Below the pieces are notes generated by a model. That model did not search any database. It saw nothing but the letters and a program-made list of their open reading frames with translations, and was not told the DNA's origin. From Chitinivibrionales bacterium (GTDB taxonomy: Bacteria; Fibrobacterota; Chitinivibrionia; Chitinivibrionales; WJKA01): 64,000 nucleotides of DNA. This document shows positions 36,991 to 45,038 of this stretch, one piece after another. The DNA lies in contig WJLW01000024.1 in NCBI GenBank assembly GCA_014728295.1, positions 1 through 64,000 on the forward strand, given 5' to 3'. A program made the translations under genes and the position numbers. Positions within the stretch are counted from its first letter, which is position 1. Each line of letters begins with the position of its first letter.

Positions 36991-37611
36991 ATGCTAAAGT
37001 TCATCGTTGATGGTTTCAGATCACCTGGTTCATGGGTTATGTGGATCATCCTGTTACTTGCATTCGTCATCCTGGGTCTTATTATCGAGAGAGTCTGGTA
37101 CCTGTTTCTTAAGTGCGGTACCGGAACAGGAACTTTTATGTCAGGAATCGCCAAATATCTTAAAGCTGGCGATTATGAGAAAGCTATTAAGTATGCAACC
37201 TCTGTTAAGACGCCTTTGGCTAAAGGTGTAACGGCTATTCTGGAAAACCGTGGCAAAAGTGCAAAAGCGGTACAGAAGGCAATTGACGAGGTATTCTTGA
37301 CGGAAACCCCGAAGATCGGGCGTTTCATTCCGATTTTGAATACGCTTGCCAACCTTTCAACGCTCCTTGGTCTGACGGGTACCATCCTGGGCCTTATGAT
37401 CGCCTTTGACGCTGTTGCCAATGTTCCTGCAGCACAAAGAGCTCAGGCGCTTGCTACCGGTATTTCGGTTGCTATGTCAACCACGCTTTTTGGACTTATC
37501 GTAGCCGTTCCCACCATGCTGGCCCATGGTCTTATCAGTGCAAAGTCTGATTCAGTCATCGAAGAGATGGATGAGAAGACTGCGAAACTCGTTAACTTAA
37601 TAGAAGAGTAA
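36991..37611 (+). CDS. MotA/TolQ/ExbB proton channel subunit
   Basis: A 206-residue inner-membrane subunit of a proton-driven motor. TM1 is about 12-34 (MWIILLLAFVILGLIIERVW), followed by the cytoplasmic loop with FLTETPKIGRFIPILNTLAN. TM2 has STLLGLTGTILGLMIAFDAV and TM3 has ATGISVAMSTTLFGLIVAVP, the two conserved ExbB/TolQ segments with the pore-lining Thr/Ser residues. ATG at 36991 has AAAGGAG 6-7 bases upstream; a TTG two codons earlier is less likely. It is followed by two TolR/ExbD genes, which with it should make a TolQ-TolR-type stator. Whether it powers TonB-like transport, Tol-like constriction or motility cannot be told from this protein. Confidence 0.93.
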   Translation: MLKFIVDGFRSPGSWVMWIILLLAFVILGLIIERVWYLFLKCGTGTGTFMSGIAKYLKAGDYEKAIKYATSVKTPLAKGVTAILENRGKSAKAVQKAIDEVFLTETPKIGRFIPILNTLANLSTLLGLTGTILGLMIAFDAVANVPAAQRAQALATGISVAMSTTLFGLIVAVPTMLAHGLISAKSDSVIEEMDEKTAKLVNLIEE

Positions 37612-37639
37612 TAATCAAAGAATAACAAGGATTGTTGGA

Positions 37640-38431
37640 ATGGCAGCAAAGAAGAAGCTTGCAGCGGATGTAAAAGAGCTCAACCTGCAGCCGTTTATGT
37701 GTCTGATGGTTGTGCTTATTCCAATGCTTTTATTGTCGGCTGAGTTTGCTAAAATAGCGATTATCGATCTGAAATTGCCGGAAGCCCGCGGTTCGCAAAC
37801 GCAAAAGACAGTAAAGAAACGTAAGCAGGAAGAAGAAAACAAGTTGTTGCTTACTGCCATAATAACAGACTCTGTTTTAACTCTTGGCGCAAAAGGTGGT
37901 TTCCTGCCCTCGCTCTTTTACAAAGAATTCCACAAATACATTGCAAAAGATGACGGTACGGAGACCATTGTTCCTTTTGATCCTTCTTCCGAAGAAAAGC
38001 CAAAGCATCCCAAAACGGGAAGACCGCTTGATATTTACGAGCGCTATGATATTCTGCTGTATGCCTGTGATCAGGAATTTCAGAATATCAAAAAAGTGCT
38101 CTATACAAATTATGGCGAAATGTTGACCGATGCTCAGAACAAGCCTGTAGAGGAAGTATCGGTTGGCGATTCCGTATATGCTTTGAGCAATCCTCGAAGA
38201 TTGATTGTTGTTAAGGACCCTTCTGAGTTTTCGCTCAAGAGCATGTCTGTATATGATGAGCTACGCAACAGACTTATGAATGTAAAGGAACGGTTCAAAG
38301 AGGCCGACGATGGGGATGATATCATCATCGCGGCCGAGAATGAAGTCTTGTATGATAAGATTATCCAGATTATGGATGCAGCAAGACTTGCCGATTTCCC
38401 CAACATCTCAATAGCGAAGCTAAGAGGTTAA
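37640..38431 (+). CDS. ExbD/TolR-family protein lacking the membrane aspartate
   Basis: A 263-residue single-TM protein of the ExbD/TolR family. The N-terminal motif, normally NxxPLxDxxLxLLIIF, reads NLQPFMCLMVVLIPMLLL here, so the proton-carrying Asp is replaced by Cys21; a proline also lies in the TM (LIP). The periplasmic part has a long insertion compared with ExbD (about 141 residues); after it the typical final block DIIIAAENEVLYDKIIQIMD appears, equivalent to the ExbD KVxIxAD...Yxxvxxvmd segment. It should assemble with the channel protein upstream but cannot itself carry the proton. The next gene is a second TolR with the Asp. The two probably act as a heteromeric pair. Confidence 0.85.
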   Translation: MAAKKKLAADVKELNLQPFMCLMVVLIPMLLLSAEFAKIAIIDLKLPEARGSQTQKTVKKRKQEEENKLLLTAIITDSVLTLGAKGGFLPSLFYKEFHKYIAKDDGTETIVPFDPSSEEKPKHPKTGRPLDIYERYDILLYACDQEFQNIKKVLYTNYGEMLTDAQNKPVEEVSVGDSVYALSNPRRLIVVKDPSEFSLKSMSVYDELRNRLMNVKERFKEADDGDDIIIAAENEVLYDKIIQIMDAARLADFPNISIAKLRG

Positions 38432-38432
38432 T

Positions 38433-38936
38433 ATGCCTAAAAAACGTGGAAGATATGTAAAAGGTCCCAAACGCGAAGGCTTGCAAATCACTTCCATGAT
38501 GGACATGTTTACCATTATTCTAGTCTTTCTTCTCAAGCAGTTTTCTGCAGAGGGAAAAATCTTGACCAACGCGGACAATCTGGTGCTTCCCAACTCTTCT
38601 TCTAAAAAGAAGCCGAAGGATGTAACGCTCCAGATTGCGGTAACCAATGACATGATCCTGGTTGATAATGCACCGGTTGTGCCGACTCAGATTATGCGTG
38701 ATATCCCACAGGAGAACATGGACCAGTCAGATCCCAAGCTGGTTCAGACGCTTGCTGAGAATTTTGCGCAAGAAGAAGAGATGGTACGACTCGGCGCCCT
38801 TAACAAGGTTGAGGGCAAGGTCGTGATCCAGGTAGACAAGAATATGGAATTCGATGTTCTTTATAAAGTGATGAATTCATGCGGCAAAGTAGGATATAAT
38901 AATATGAACTTTGCAGTTATGGAAAGAGAAGGTTGA
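38433..38936 (+). CDS. ExbD/TolR-family protein with conserved aspartate
   Basis: A 167-residue ExbD/TolR protein, start one base after the preceding stop. The TM motif is LQITSMMDMFTIILVFLLK, in which Asp24 occupies the conserved proton-binding position; the usual Pro two residues into the motif is Ser. The periplasmic domain carries DVTLQIAVTNDMILVDN, an extra acidic insertion (about 95-125), and the closing block GKVVIQVDKNMEFDVLYKVM, the recognised end of ExbD/TolR. It follows an Asp-less paralogue and overlaps the ribosome site of the TonB-like gene. In Agl-Glt and Tol systems pairs of TolR-like subunits also occur; here the two seem to have divided their tasks. Confidence 0.9.
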   Translation: MPKKRGRYVKGPKREGLQITSMMDMFTIILVFLLKQFSAEGKILTNADNLVLPNSSSKKKPKDVTLQIAVTNDMILVDNAPVVPTQIMRDIPQENMDQSDPKLVQTLAENFAQEEEMVRLGALNKVEGKVVIQVDKNMEFDVLYKVMNSCGKVGYNNMNFAVMEREG

Positions 38937-38938
38937 GC

Positions 38939-40324
38939 GTGAAATATAAAGTTTTAATTCAAAAATGCTCAGAACCCGAACGAGCTGCGAAAATTGCCGA
39001 AGAAGTTGCCAAGCTCTCCGGAAGCAGTGTCGCTGTTGTAATAGCGGCTATTGTGCAAAAAACAGTCTGTATTAAAAAAGAGGCTGAGGAAAGCGAAGCG
39101 CAGCGACTGAAGCAACAATTCGAAGCCGTGGGCGCTGAGGTGATTTTAGAAGAACTCGATATTCCTGAAGAAAAACCTGTTGCGGCACCTGCTCCGCCAG
39201 CGGCACCGGTTGCTGCAGCAGCAACAACTGCAAGCGCGCAGCCTCCGCCACAACCGGCGGCTCCTCAGCAGCCGGCAGCAGCTTCGCCAAAATCATACGA
39301 TGATGATGAGTATGATGAAGACGAAGAACCGGGCCGCATACGCAGTCCTGAAGAATATTCTGAAATATTGAAAACGCGTAACGATATTTTTATTGTCGAT
39401 CGCAGCAAAAAGATTCATGTTATTCAGGCGATCTGTTTTGTCTGCGCCCTGGTTGCCGGGTTCGTATTGAATACCTATGAATATGCCGATGTAGCAACAG
39501 ATTTTTTCGAAAAGATCCCCGAAGAGCGTGTCGCCAAGTTGGTTAAAGATCTTCCCGAAACACTTCAGAAGAAAAAAGAAGATGAAAAGAAGGAAGATAT
39601 TAAAACCGATAAGAAAAAGCTCAAGCCGAAAAAGAAGAAAGGCGCGGGCGGTCGTACCGGTGGTGGCGGGGATCCTCGCGCTCGGGTCACGCGCAAAGGC
39701 GTGCTCGGTATTATTTCCGGTCAGATCAAAGGAAAAACCGTTGCGTCTGCAGATGTATTCGGTAAAGGCGGATTCGCTTCCGGCATCGATGCTATTTTGC
39801 AGGGTGTCGGCGGATTGAAAGCAGGCGGCAGCGGGGGTGTCGGGCGCAAAGGCGCAGCCGGTATCGGTTACGGAGCCGGCTACGGAAGCGGTTTCGGCGG
39901 TGGCGGCGGTGGTATTGACGACCTCATCGGCGGCCTGATGGGTGGCGATGACGGCAGTGCGCTTGGCTTAAAAAAGCGCGGCAGCCTGAAAATCTCCGCT
40001 CCCAAGTTTGTTAAGGGTGGAGCCTTGACAGGCGGTAGAAGTATGGCCAGCATTCGCCGTGTTGTTATGCAGAACCTGGCGGCACTGAGGTATGCGTACA
40101 ACAAGCGCTTGAGAGAAAAACCTGGACTTAAGGGAAAGATAACTGTAAAATGGGCTATTGATGAATTTGGTAAAGTCATTTTTGCCCAGGTTGTTTCATC
40201 CACAATCAAAGATTCCCAATTGGAAGCTACGGTTGTCAGCAAGATTAAACGCTGGGCATTTGGAAAAATCGATAAACCCGGAGATGTTACGGAAGTCGTT
40301 TATCCATTTGTTTTCTCTCAATAG
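38939..40324 (+). CDS. TonB-like protein with L7/L12-like N-terminus and AgmX/PglI C-terminal domain
   Basis: A 461-residue protein. Residues 2-71 resemble the C-terminal domain of ribosomal protein L7/L12 (YKVLIQKCSEPERAAKIAEE, then EAQRLKQQFEAVGAEVIL). A Pro/Ala-rich linker and an acidic patch (120-131) lead to one TM (about 159-178, HVIQAICFVCALVAGFVL). After it come Lys/Glu-rich and Gly-rich stretches that could span the periplasm. Residues about 368-458 match the AgmX/PglI C-terminal domain (SIRRVVMQNLAALRYAYNKR, GKITVKWAIDEFGKVIFAQV, KIKRWAFGKI, VVYPFVF), a TonB-C-like fold. GTG at 38939 has GAAGG upstream. It should transduce force from the TolQ/TolR stator to outer-membrane partners. 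Confidence 0.85.
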   Translation: MKYKVLIQKCSEPERAAKIAEEVAKLSGSSVAVVIAAIVQKTVCIKKEAEESEAQRLKQQFEAVGAEVILEELDIPEEKPVAAPAPPAAPVAAAATTASAQPPPQPAAPQQPAAASPKSYDDDEYDEDEEPGRIRSPEEYSEILKTRNDIFIVDRSKKIHVIQAICFVCALVAGFVLNTYEYADVATDFFEKIPEERVAKLVKDLPETLQKKKEDEKKEDIKTDKKKLKPKKKKGAGGRTGGGGDPRARVTRKGVLGIISGQIKGKTVASADVFGKGGFASGIDAILQGVGGLKAGGSGGVGRKGAAGIGYGAGYGSGFGGGGGGIDDLIGGLMGGDDGSALGLKKRGSLKISAPKFVKGGALTGGRSMASIRRVVMQNLAALRYAYNKRLREKPGLKGKITVKWAIDEFGKVIFAQVVSSTIKDSQLEATVVSKIKRWAFGKIDKPGDVTEVVYPFVFSQ

Positions 40325-40390
40325 TTTTAAGTATATTACTGAGTGCACTTAAAAACAGGTCCTTTCCAACTTTACATGGGGGAGATGTAC

Positions 40391-41632
40391 ATGAGGAGAA
40401 CCCTTGTATGCCTTGTTATTGGTTTAGTAGGATTGGTTGCTCATCTTAATGCAACTGATTCCCGTATTATTGCGCTAGGTCGGCATGATAATTTCTTCAT
40501 GGATGACTACAGCATTTTTCGTAATCCTGCTAATATCAGCATCTACCCTAATTTACTTATAGGATCGGGTGGATACTTTGCGCAGGAAGATGATCCCGAA
40601 GAGCTTCAAAATACCGCTAATCCTGCACTCAAGCGAGTAAACAGAGATCCTGTCAGCCCATATGCCGGGGGGATCATTTCTTATTCGTTCAATCAGTCAA
40701 CCGAAAGTGGCAGTCAGTATCCCATGTTCTCGATTGGCGCCGTTTTTAATCGGTATGATCGGTTTATGGACTATTTGCTGCAGGATACCGAAGAATTCGC
40801 AGAAGCCTTTAGGGAAGATAGTGCGCTGATATTGCCTACTCCGGTCGGCAAATTCGATGTCCTTGCCGGCTGGGCTTTGAAGAACGGGTCGATGTTTGGC
40901 GTAGGAGCGTACCTTGCTTTTCAAAAAGAAAGCTACGGCACCCTTCCCAAAGAAATCGAATCAAGTCTTTTCCGCTTGAATCTTGGCGCAAATATTCCCG
41001 TGGCTCAAGCTATTGATTTTGAAGCATCGCTTGGGGTGGGCGGCATGAATTTGATAGGTGTAGATACGTCTGGCGGCACTCAGCAAATAAAAACCCTGGC
41101 CGACATCGGTGAAAGCGATTTTATTTTGAATGCAGACTTGCGTCTGTTCTCTGCGCTGGCGAGTATCAATGGAGAATTTGTCCCGCATTTCGGTTTGACC
41201 TACATAGATATTACCCAGTATGATATGTTTGAAGCCGAGTTCGGGTTGGGCGCCACGATCAACATAGATAAAGGATTTGGCTGGGCCGGACTTGACATTA
41301 TCTATTTGCAGGAAGATAATGACGGTATTGGCGGCAGAATTAGCTTCGGATTGGAGAGAAATCTGCTCTGGGACTGGTTTTTGTTAAGAGCAGGTGTTTC
41401 AAAGAAGCTTATGTTTGTCGAAACAGCCGACGGCGATGGAAAATGGATCGAAAATGCCGAAGCGGATGCTTCTGATGATGACTTTCTGGGAATTGGCATT
41501 GGATTCAATGTTGAAAATCGCCTGAAGATCGATTGTGTTATCGCCGAAGATGTCTTTTATACCTTCACCAACCTGATTTCAGCACCTCAGCATCATTTGC
41601 TGACGCGATTTTCAATCTCCTACAGTTTCTAG
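40391..41632 (+). CDS. outer-membrane beta-barrel protein
   Basis: A 413-residue exported barrel. ATG at 40391 follows GGGGGAGA and gives a clean signal peptide (about 1-21, ending LNATDS). The mature part begins ALGRHDNFFMDDYSIFRNPA, a PorV/PorQ-type start in which an early NPA follows a Tyr-rich stretch, then alternating aromatic strands such as PMFSIGAVFNRYDRFM and AGWALKNGSMFGVGAYLAF. The end HHLLTRFSISYSF closes with the terminal Phe favoured by barrel insertion. It is the last gene of the motor operon before a strong terminator, so it is a candidate outer-membrane partner of the TonB-like protein; substrate unknown. Confidence 0.8.
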   Translation: MRRTLVCLVIGLVGLVAHLNATDSRIIALGRHDNFFMDDYSIFRNPANISIYPNLLIGSGGYFAQEDDPEELQNTANPALKRVNRDPVSPYAGGIISYSFNQSTESGSQYPMFSIGAVFNRYDRFMDYLLQDTEEFAEAFREDSALILPTPVGKFDVLAGWALKNGSMFGVGAYLAFQKESYGTLPKEIESSLFRLNLGANIPVAQAIDFEASLGVGGMNLIGVDTSGGTQQIKTLADIGESDFILNADLRLFSALASINGEFVPHFGLTYIDITQYDMFEAEFGLGATINIDKGFGWAGLDIIYLQEDNDGIGGRISFGLERNLLWDWFLLRAGVSKKLMFVETADGDGKWIENAEADASDDDFLGIGIGFNVENRLKIDCVIAEDVFYTFTNLISAPQHHLLTRFSISYSF

Positions 41633-41659
41633 CAGGAATCAAAAAATCATATACTATAC

Positions 41660-41689
41660 GGCGAGTGATATCGGTCACTCGCCTTTTTT
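41660..41689 (+). terminator. rho-independent terminator of the motor operon
   Basis: A perfect 9-bp stem GGCGAGTGA / TCACTCGCC with loop TATCGG is followed by six Ts, 28 bases after the barrel stop. Confidence 0.92.
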
Positions 41690-41801
41690 ATTGTGCAAAG
41701 GGATGAAAAAAGCTCAGAGAAAATAGTATCTTATAGTGTTCTTAGAGCCAAAAATGATTATAAATGCCACCCATAAAACTTAATTGTGCAGGAGGAGGAG
41801 T

Positions 41802-43262
41802 ATGAAACTCAGCAAAATGTTTGCGGCAGCAATTGCGGTAGTACTGGGCATGAGCGGGTGCGCCCGGAAGACGGATACGCCGACAATCACGATACTGCTC
41901 AGGATGATGCCCGCACAGGAAAGGTTTTTGCGCGATGAAATAGTGCCGGCCTTCGAGAAGGAGCATGATTGCAAGGTGCAAATAGCCAATTTTGATAATC
42001 AATGGGATATTGAAAGGCTCCTTAGGCTTGAAAATGAAAAGAAAAATCCCGAAATTGATATTGTAAAAACTCCCTTTGAAATGACAAGAGTACTCGTGGA
42101 TAAGGGCTACATTCAGGAATTGACAACGGTAACCGATTCTCCAACGGCAATGCAGGATCTGGCCGAGTATCATCAATTGGCGAGCGGGCTGGGATACATT
42201 GACGGAAAGCCTTTTTATATTCCCAGAAAGCTTGAATCCCGAATTCTGTTTTACCGTAAGTCAATGGTTGCCGACGCCATAGCCAAATATGCGGCGCATA
42301 AGCAGGATATCGACACACGCTTGAAAGCACTCAATGGGAAGGGGTTTCCTGCCGATTATCAGCTCGAAGCCGAACCGGGAGAATGGGATTTTTTTGACTT
42401 GTTTGCCGTGGGCCACATCTGGGCCAATGAAACATACAATGGAGTAAAAATGGGTCGCATTGCCCATCGGGGCGCCCCCTATGGGGGAACGGCGCTGTTT
42501 TTGATCGATCGTGCGTTACAACTGGGAGCATCCAAAGAAAAGATTCTCGAGTTTACTGCCGATGAGGTCTCTGAAATGTTTATGTGGGAGCATGTTTTCG
42601 TAAAAGAAGGGCTCTACAATATGAGCATGTGGCAGGACAAATGGAAAGGTTCGGATATATACAACGGAATCAAGGACGGAAAAGTTTTTCTTGCCTACCT
42701 TCAGCAAATTGACTGCTTCAATGTGCACGGGTGGGAGGACGATCTGGGAATGCCGGGTTACCTGCCGGAAAAAGGGGATATGGGGCTGGCTGTCGTGCCC
42801 CAGGCTGTTTCGCTTGATTTAAATGACGAAGGTGAGCCGCAGATCAGCGGTTCGCGTGCAATCTCTACCGGTGGATGGTGGTGGGGAATACCTCAAACGA
42901 GTTCACATAAGAGAATCGCATATAAACTGATACGCTACATAACCAACAAAGAAAATCAGGCAAATGAGTGTTCAAAGTTTGGAATGATTCCTGTACGTAA
43001 AGATCTGCTTGCCAATGTTCCAGAAGTGTTTGAGCAAGGCTGGGTTGGTGATATTTACCGGACATCCGTTGAGCAGTTGAAAATTAATGAGCTAACGACT
43101 GTGCCGCTCGTTGAAAACTATGCAGACGTAGCCAGGCGGTATGTTGACGCATGGCAGAAGCTTTGCATCGAGTATGATGAGCAAAAAGACGGAGAAATGA
43201 ACGTGTCAACCATGAAAATGCGGCTTGCCAGCGATTTCGCAAGCTCGATGGAGACCCCGTAA
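41802..43262 (+). CDS. ABC transporter carbohydrate-binding lipoprotein
   Basis: A 486-residue family 1 solute-binding protein. ATG at 41802 has GGAGGAGGA upstream and a lipobox GMSGC (Cys20), so the mature form is a lipoprotein. The start of the mature domain (TITILLRMMPAQERFLRDEI) and the pattern VPAFEKEHDC...DIVKTPFEMTRVLVDKGYIQ are those of extracellular sugar-binding proteins. Aromatic residues such as GGWWWGIPQ and KPFYIPRKLESRILFYRK are typical of carbohydrate contacts. The length is above average (about 430 in the family). It opens an operon with two permeases and an ATPase. The ligand is not predictable by eye. Confidence 0.93.
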   Translation: MKLSKMFAAAIAVVLGMSGCARKTDTPTITILLRMMPAQERFLRDEIVPAFEKEHDCKVQIANFDNQWDIERLLRLENEKKNPEIDIVKTPFEMTRVLVDKGYIQELTTVTDSPTAMQDLAEYHQLASGLGYIDGKPFYIPRKLESRILFYRKSMVADAIAKYAAHKQDIDTRLKALNGKGFPADYQLEAEPGEWDFFDLFAVGHIWANETYNGVKMGRIAHRGAPYGGTALFLIDRALQLGASKEKILEFTADEVSEMFMWEHVFVKEGLYNMSMWQDKWKGSDIYNGIKDGKVFLAYLQQIDCFNVHGWEDDLGMPGYLPEKGDMGLAVVPQAVSLDLNDEGEPQISGSRAISTGGWWWGIPQTSSHKRIAYKLIRYITNKENQANECSKFGMIPVRKDLLANVPEVFEQGWVGDIYRTSVEQLKINELTTVPLVENYADVARRYVDAWQKLCIEYDEQKDGEMNVSTMKMRLASDFASSMETP

Positions 43263-43281
43263 CCGAAAACCTTGACACCCA

Positions 43282-44175
43282 ATGATTGCTTTCGGCCGAA
43301 AGCTTAAACTGCTAAAAAAAATGTGGCCGCTCATCCCGGCGGCCCTTTATCTGATTGGTTTTCTGGTAATCGTCTCCCTGTTTTTGCTGGGTTTGAGCTT
43401 GTCGGTTACCTCACGTGGCCAGACAACTTTTCCCGCGTTGCAAACGTATCAGGCGATATTCTCGGATAGTGAATTCTGGGTTGCACTTGTCAACTCAACC
43501 ATATTCGTTATAATCGGCACACCCCTTGAATTACTTACCGGATTGATATTGGCAGTCATTTTATACAAGCGCTTTATCATGCGAAATGCCGTACGCAGCC
43601 TTTTGCTGATTCCTCTGGCGATACCGGCACTGGTAACTGCAATTTTGCTCTTGATTTTATTCGATTATCCAGGGGGCCACATCAACCATTTGCTGATGGG
43701 CAATTATTCTCTATTACCCGGAGTAATACAGCATCCGGTAAACTGGCGCGGCTCGACGCTTTTTGCGCTTGGTGTTTCTATGCTGGGCAAAATCTGGCGC
43801 GACATGCCAATATCGATGCTTATCATTATTGCCGGACTAAACGCGATCGATCCACTGCTCTTTGATGCGGCACGAACGATGGGCGCTGGATGGCGCAAAC
43901 AGCTTACCAGTGTTATCATCCCGCTGATATTGCCCTCTATCTCCGCAGTTTTACTGCTGAGATCAATTGAAATGTGGAAGGAATTCATCTTTCCTTTTGT
44001 GCTGGCGGGAAGGTTTAACCTGCTGGGAACGTTGATTGAATTGTTTTATAACGACTGGAGTAATCCGCACAAGGCTGCCGCTGTTGCCGTAGTGCTTGTG
44101 GTTTGTATTTCCTTGACTGCCGTTGTGCTGTTTGTACTGACAGAACTTACCAGACGCTTGTTGACAGGACGTTGA
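43282..44175 (+). CDS. ABC sugar transporter permease (MalF/UgpA type)
   Basis: A 297-residue inner-membrane permease with about six TM segments (first WPLIPAALYLIGFLVIVSLF). The cytoplasmic coupling motif is DAARTMGAGWRKQLTSVIIP, the EAA loop that contacts the ATPase. It follows the binding protein by 19 bases and is followed 2 bases later by the second permease. There is no long periplasmic P2 loop as in E. coli MalF. Confidence 0.93.
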   Translation: MIAFGRKLKLLKKMWPLIPAALYLIGFLVIVSLFLLGLSLSVTSRGQTTFPALQTYQAIFSDSEFWVALVNSTIFVIIGTPLELLTGLILAVILYKRFIMRNAVRSLLLIPLAIPALVTAILLLILFDYPGGHINHLLMGNYSLLPGVIQHPVNWRGSTLFALGVSMLGKIWRDMPISMLIIIAGLNAIDPLLFDAARTMGAGWRKQLTSVIIPLILPSISAVLLLRSIEMWKEFIFPFVLAGRFNLLGTLIELFYNDWSNPHKAAAVAVVLVVCISLTAVVLFVLTELTRRLLTGR

Positions 44176-44177
44176 AC

Positions 44178-45023
44178 GTGCATGCGCGTGTGTTATTCTT
44201 TAAGAATGTAAAAAAAAGCATATGGCTGCTTGCAATTCTCAGTGTGGTTCTGATGGTTGCCGTGCCGCTTTTTCTGCTTTTTAAGTATGCCGTGAGTGAT
44301 ATCAGCAGTATAAATACCGGCGGCAAGCCTATCCCGATCTGGCCGCATCAACCTACGCTGCAAAATTTTATGTATCTGTTCTCGGACGGCCAGTTTTACA
44401 AGGTTATTCTTAACAGCTTAATCATAGCAAGCTCAACGGTGGGACTTTCAATGGTTCTGGGCGTACCGGCAGCATATGTACTCAGCAGGCACAATATTCC
44501 CCTGAAGCGAGCATTGCTGCTTGGATTGATATCAGTACGATTGTTTCCGGACATAGCATCGGTAATTCCGATAACGGAATTTTTTATCCACATGAATGCT
44601 CACAACACATACTGGGGAGTGGTTATGGCGCATACGCTTCTGTCCCTTCCCTATGTCATCTTTATCGGCGTCAGCGCTTTTGAACCGATTCCCGTGGATC
44701 TTGAGCAGCAGGCAATGGTAATGGGGGCTAATCAGTTTCAAATCTTTTTTTTGATTCTACTCCCCCTGGCAATACCCGGCCTGATTGCTGCGGGCATTTA
44801 TACTTTTTTATTGTCATGGGATGAATTTATCTTTTCTTATTTTTTATTAGGATTAGGCAAGATATCTACCTTGACATTGTATTTAAAACAAAAACTTGCA
44901 TATTCACCACCTCAGAATCTGCTTGCAACTATCTCGGTTTGCCTGAGCTTGCCGGTTATCATTTTTTCGCTGTTGCTGCAAAAGTATATGCAGGCAGGCA
45001 TCACAACCGGTGCGGTAAAATAA
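44178..45023 (+). CDS. ABC sugar transporter permease (MalG/UgpE type)
   Basis: A 281-residue permease with about six TM segments (first SIWLLAILSVVLMVAVPLFL). GTG at 44178 is preferred because AGGA lies 8 bases upstream and the frame before it would overlap the previous gene by 70 bases. The coupling EAA loop is EQQAMVMGANQFQIFFLILLP. The region LSWDEFIFSYFLLG is a characteristic MalG-type segment. It pairs with the preceding permease and the ATPase that follows. Confidence 0.93.
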   Translation: MHARVLFFKNVKKSIWLLAILSVVLMVAVPLFLLFKYAVSDISSINTGGKPIPIWPHQPTLQNFMYLFSDGQFYKVILNSLIIASSTVGLSMVLGVPAAYVLSRHNIPLKRALLLGLISVRLFPDIASVIPITEFFIHMNAHNTYWGVVMAHTLLSLPYVIFIGVSAFEPIPVDLEQQAMVMGANQFQIFFLILLPLAIPGLIAAGIYTFLLSWDEFIFSYFLLGLGKISTLTLYLKQKLAYSPPQNLLATISVCLSLPVIIFSLLLQKYMQAGITTGAVK

Positions 45024-45038
45024 CAGACGTAATAAATC

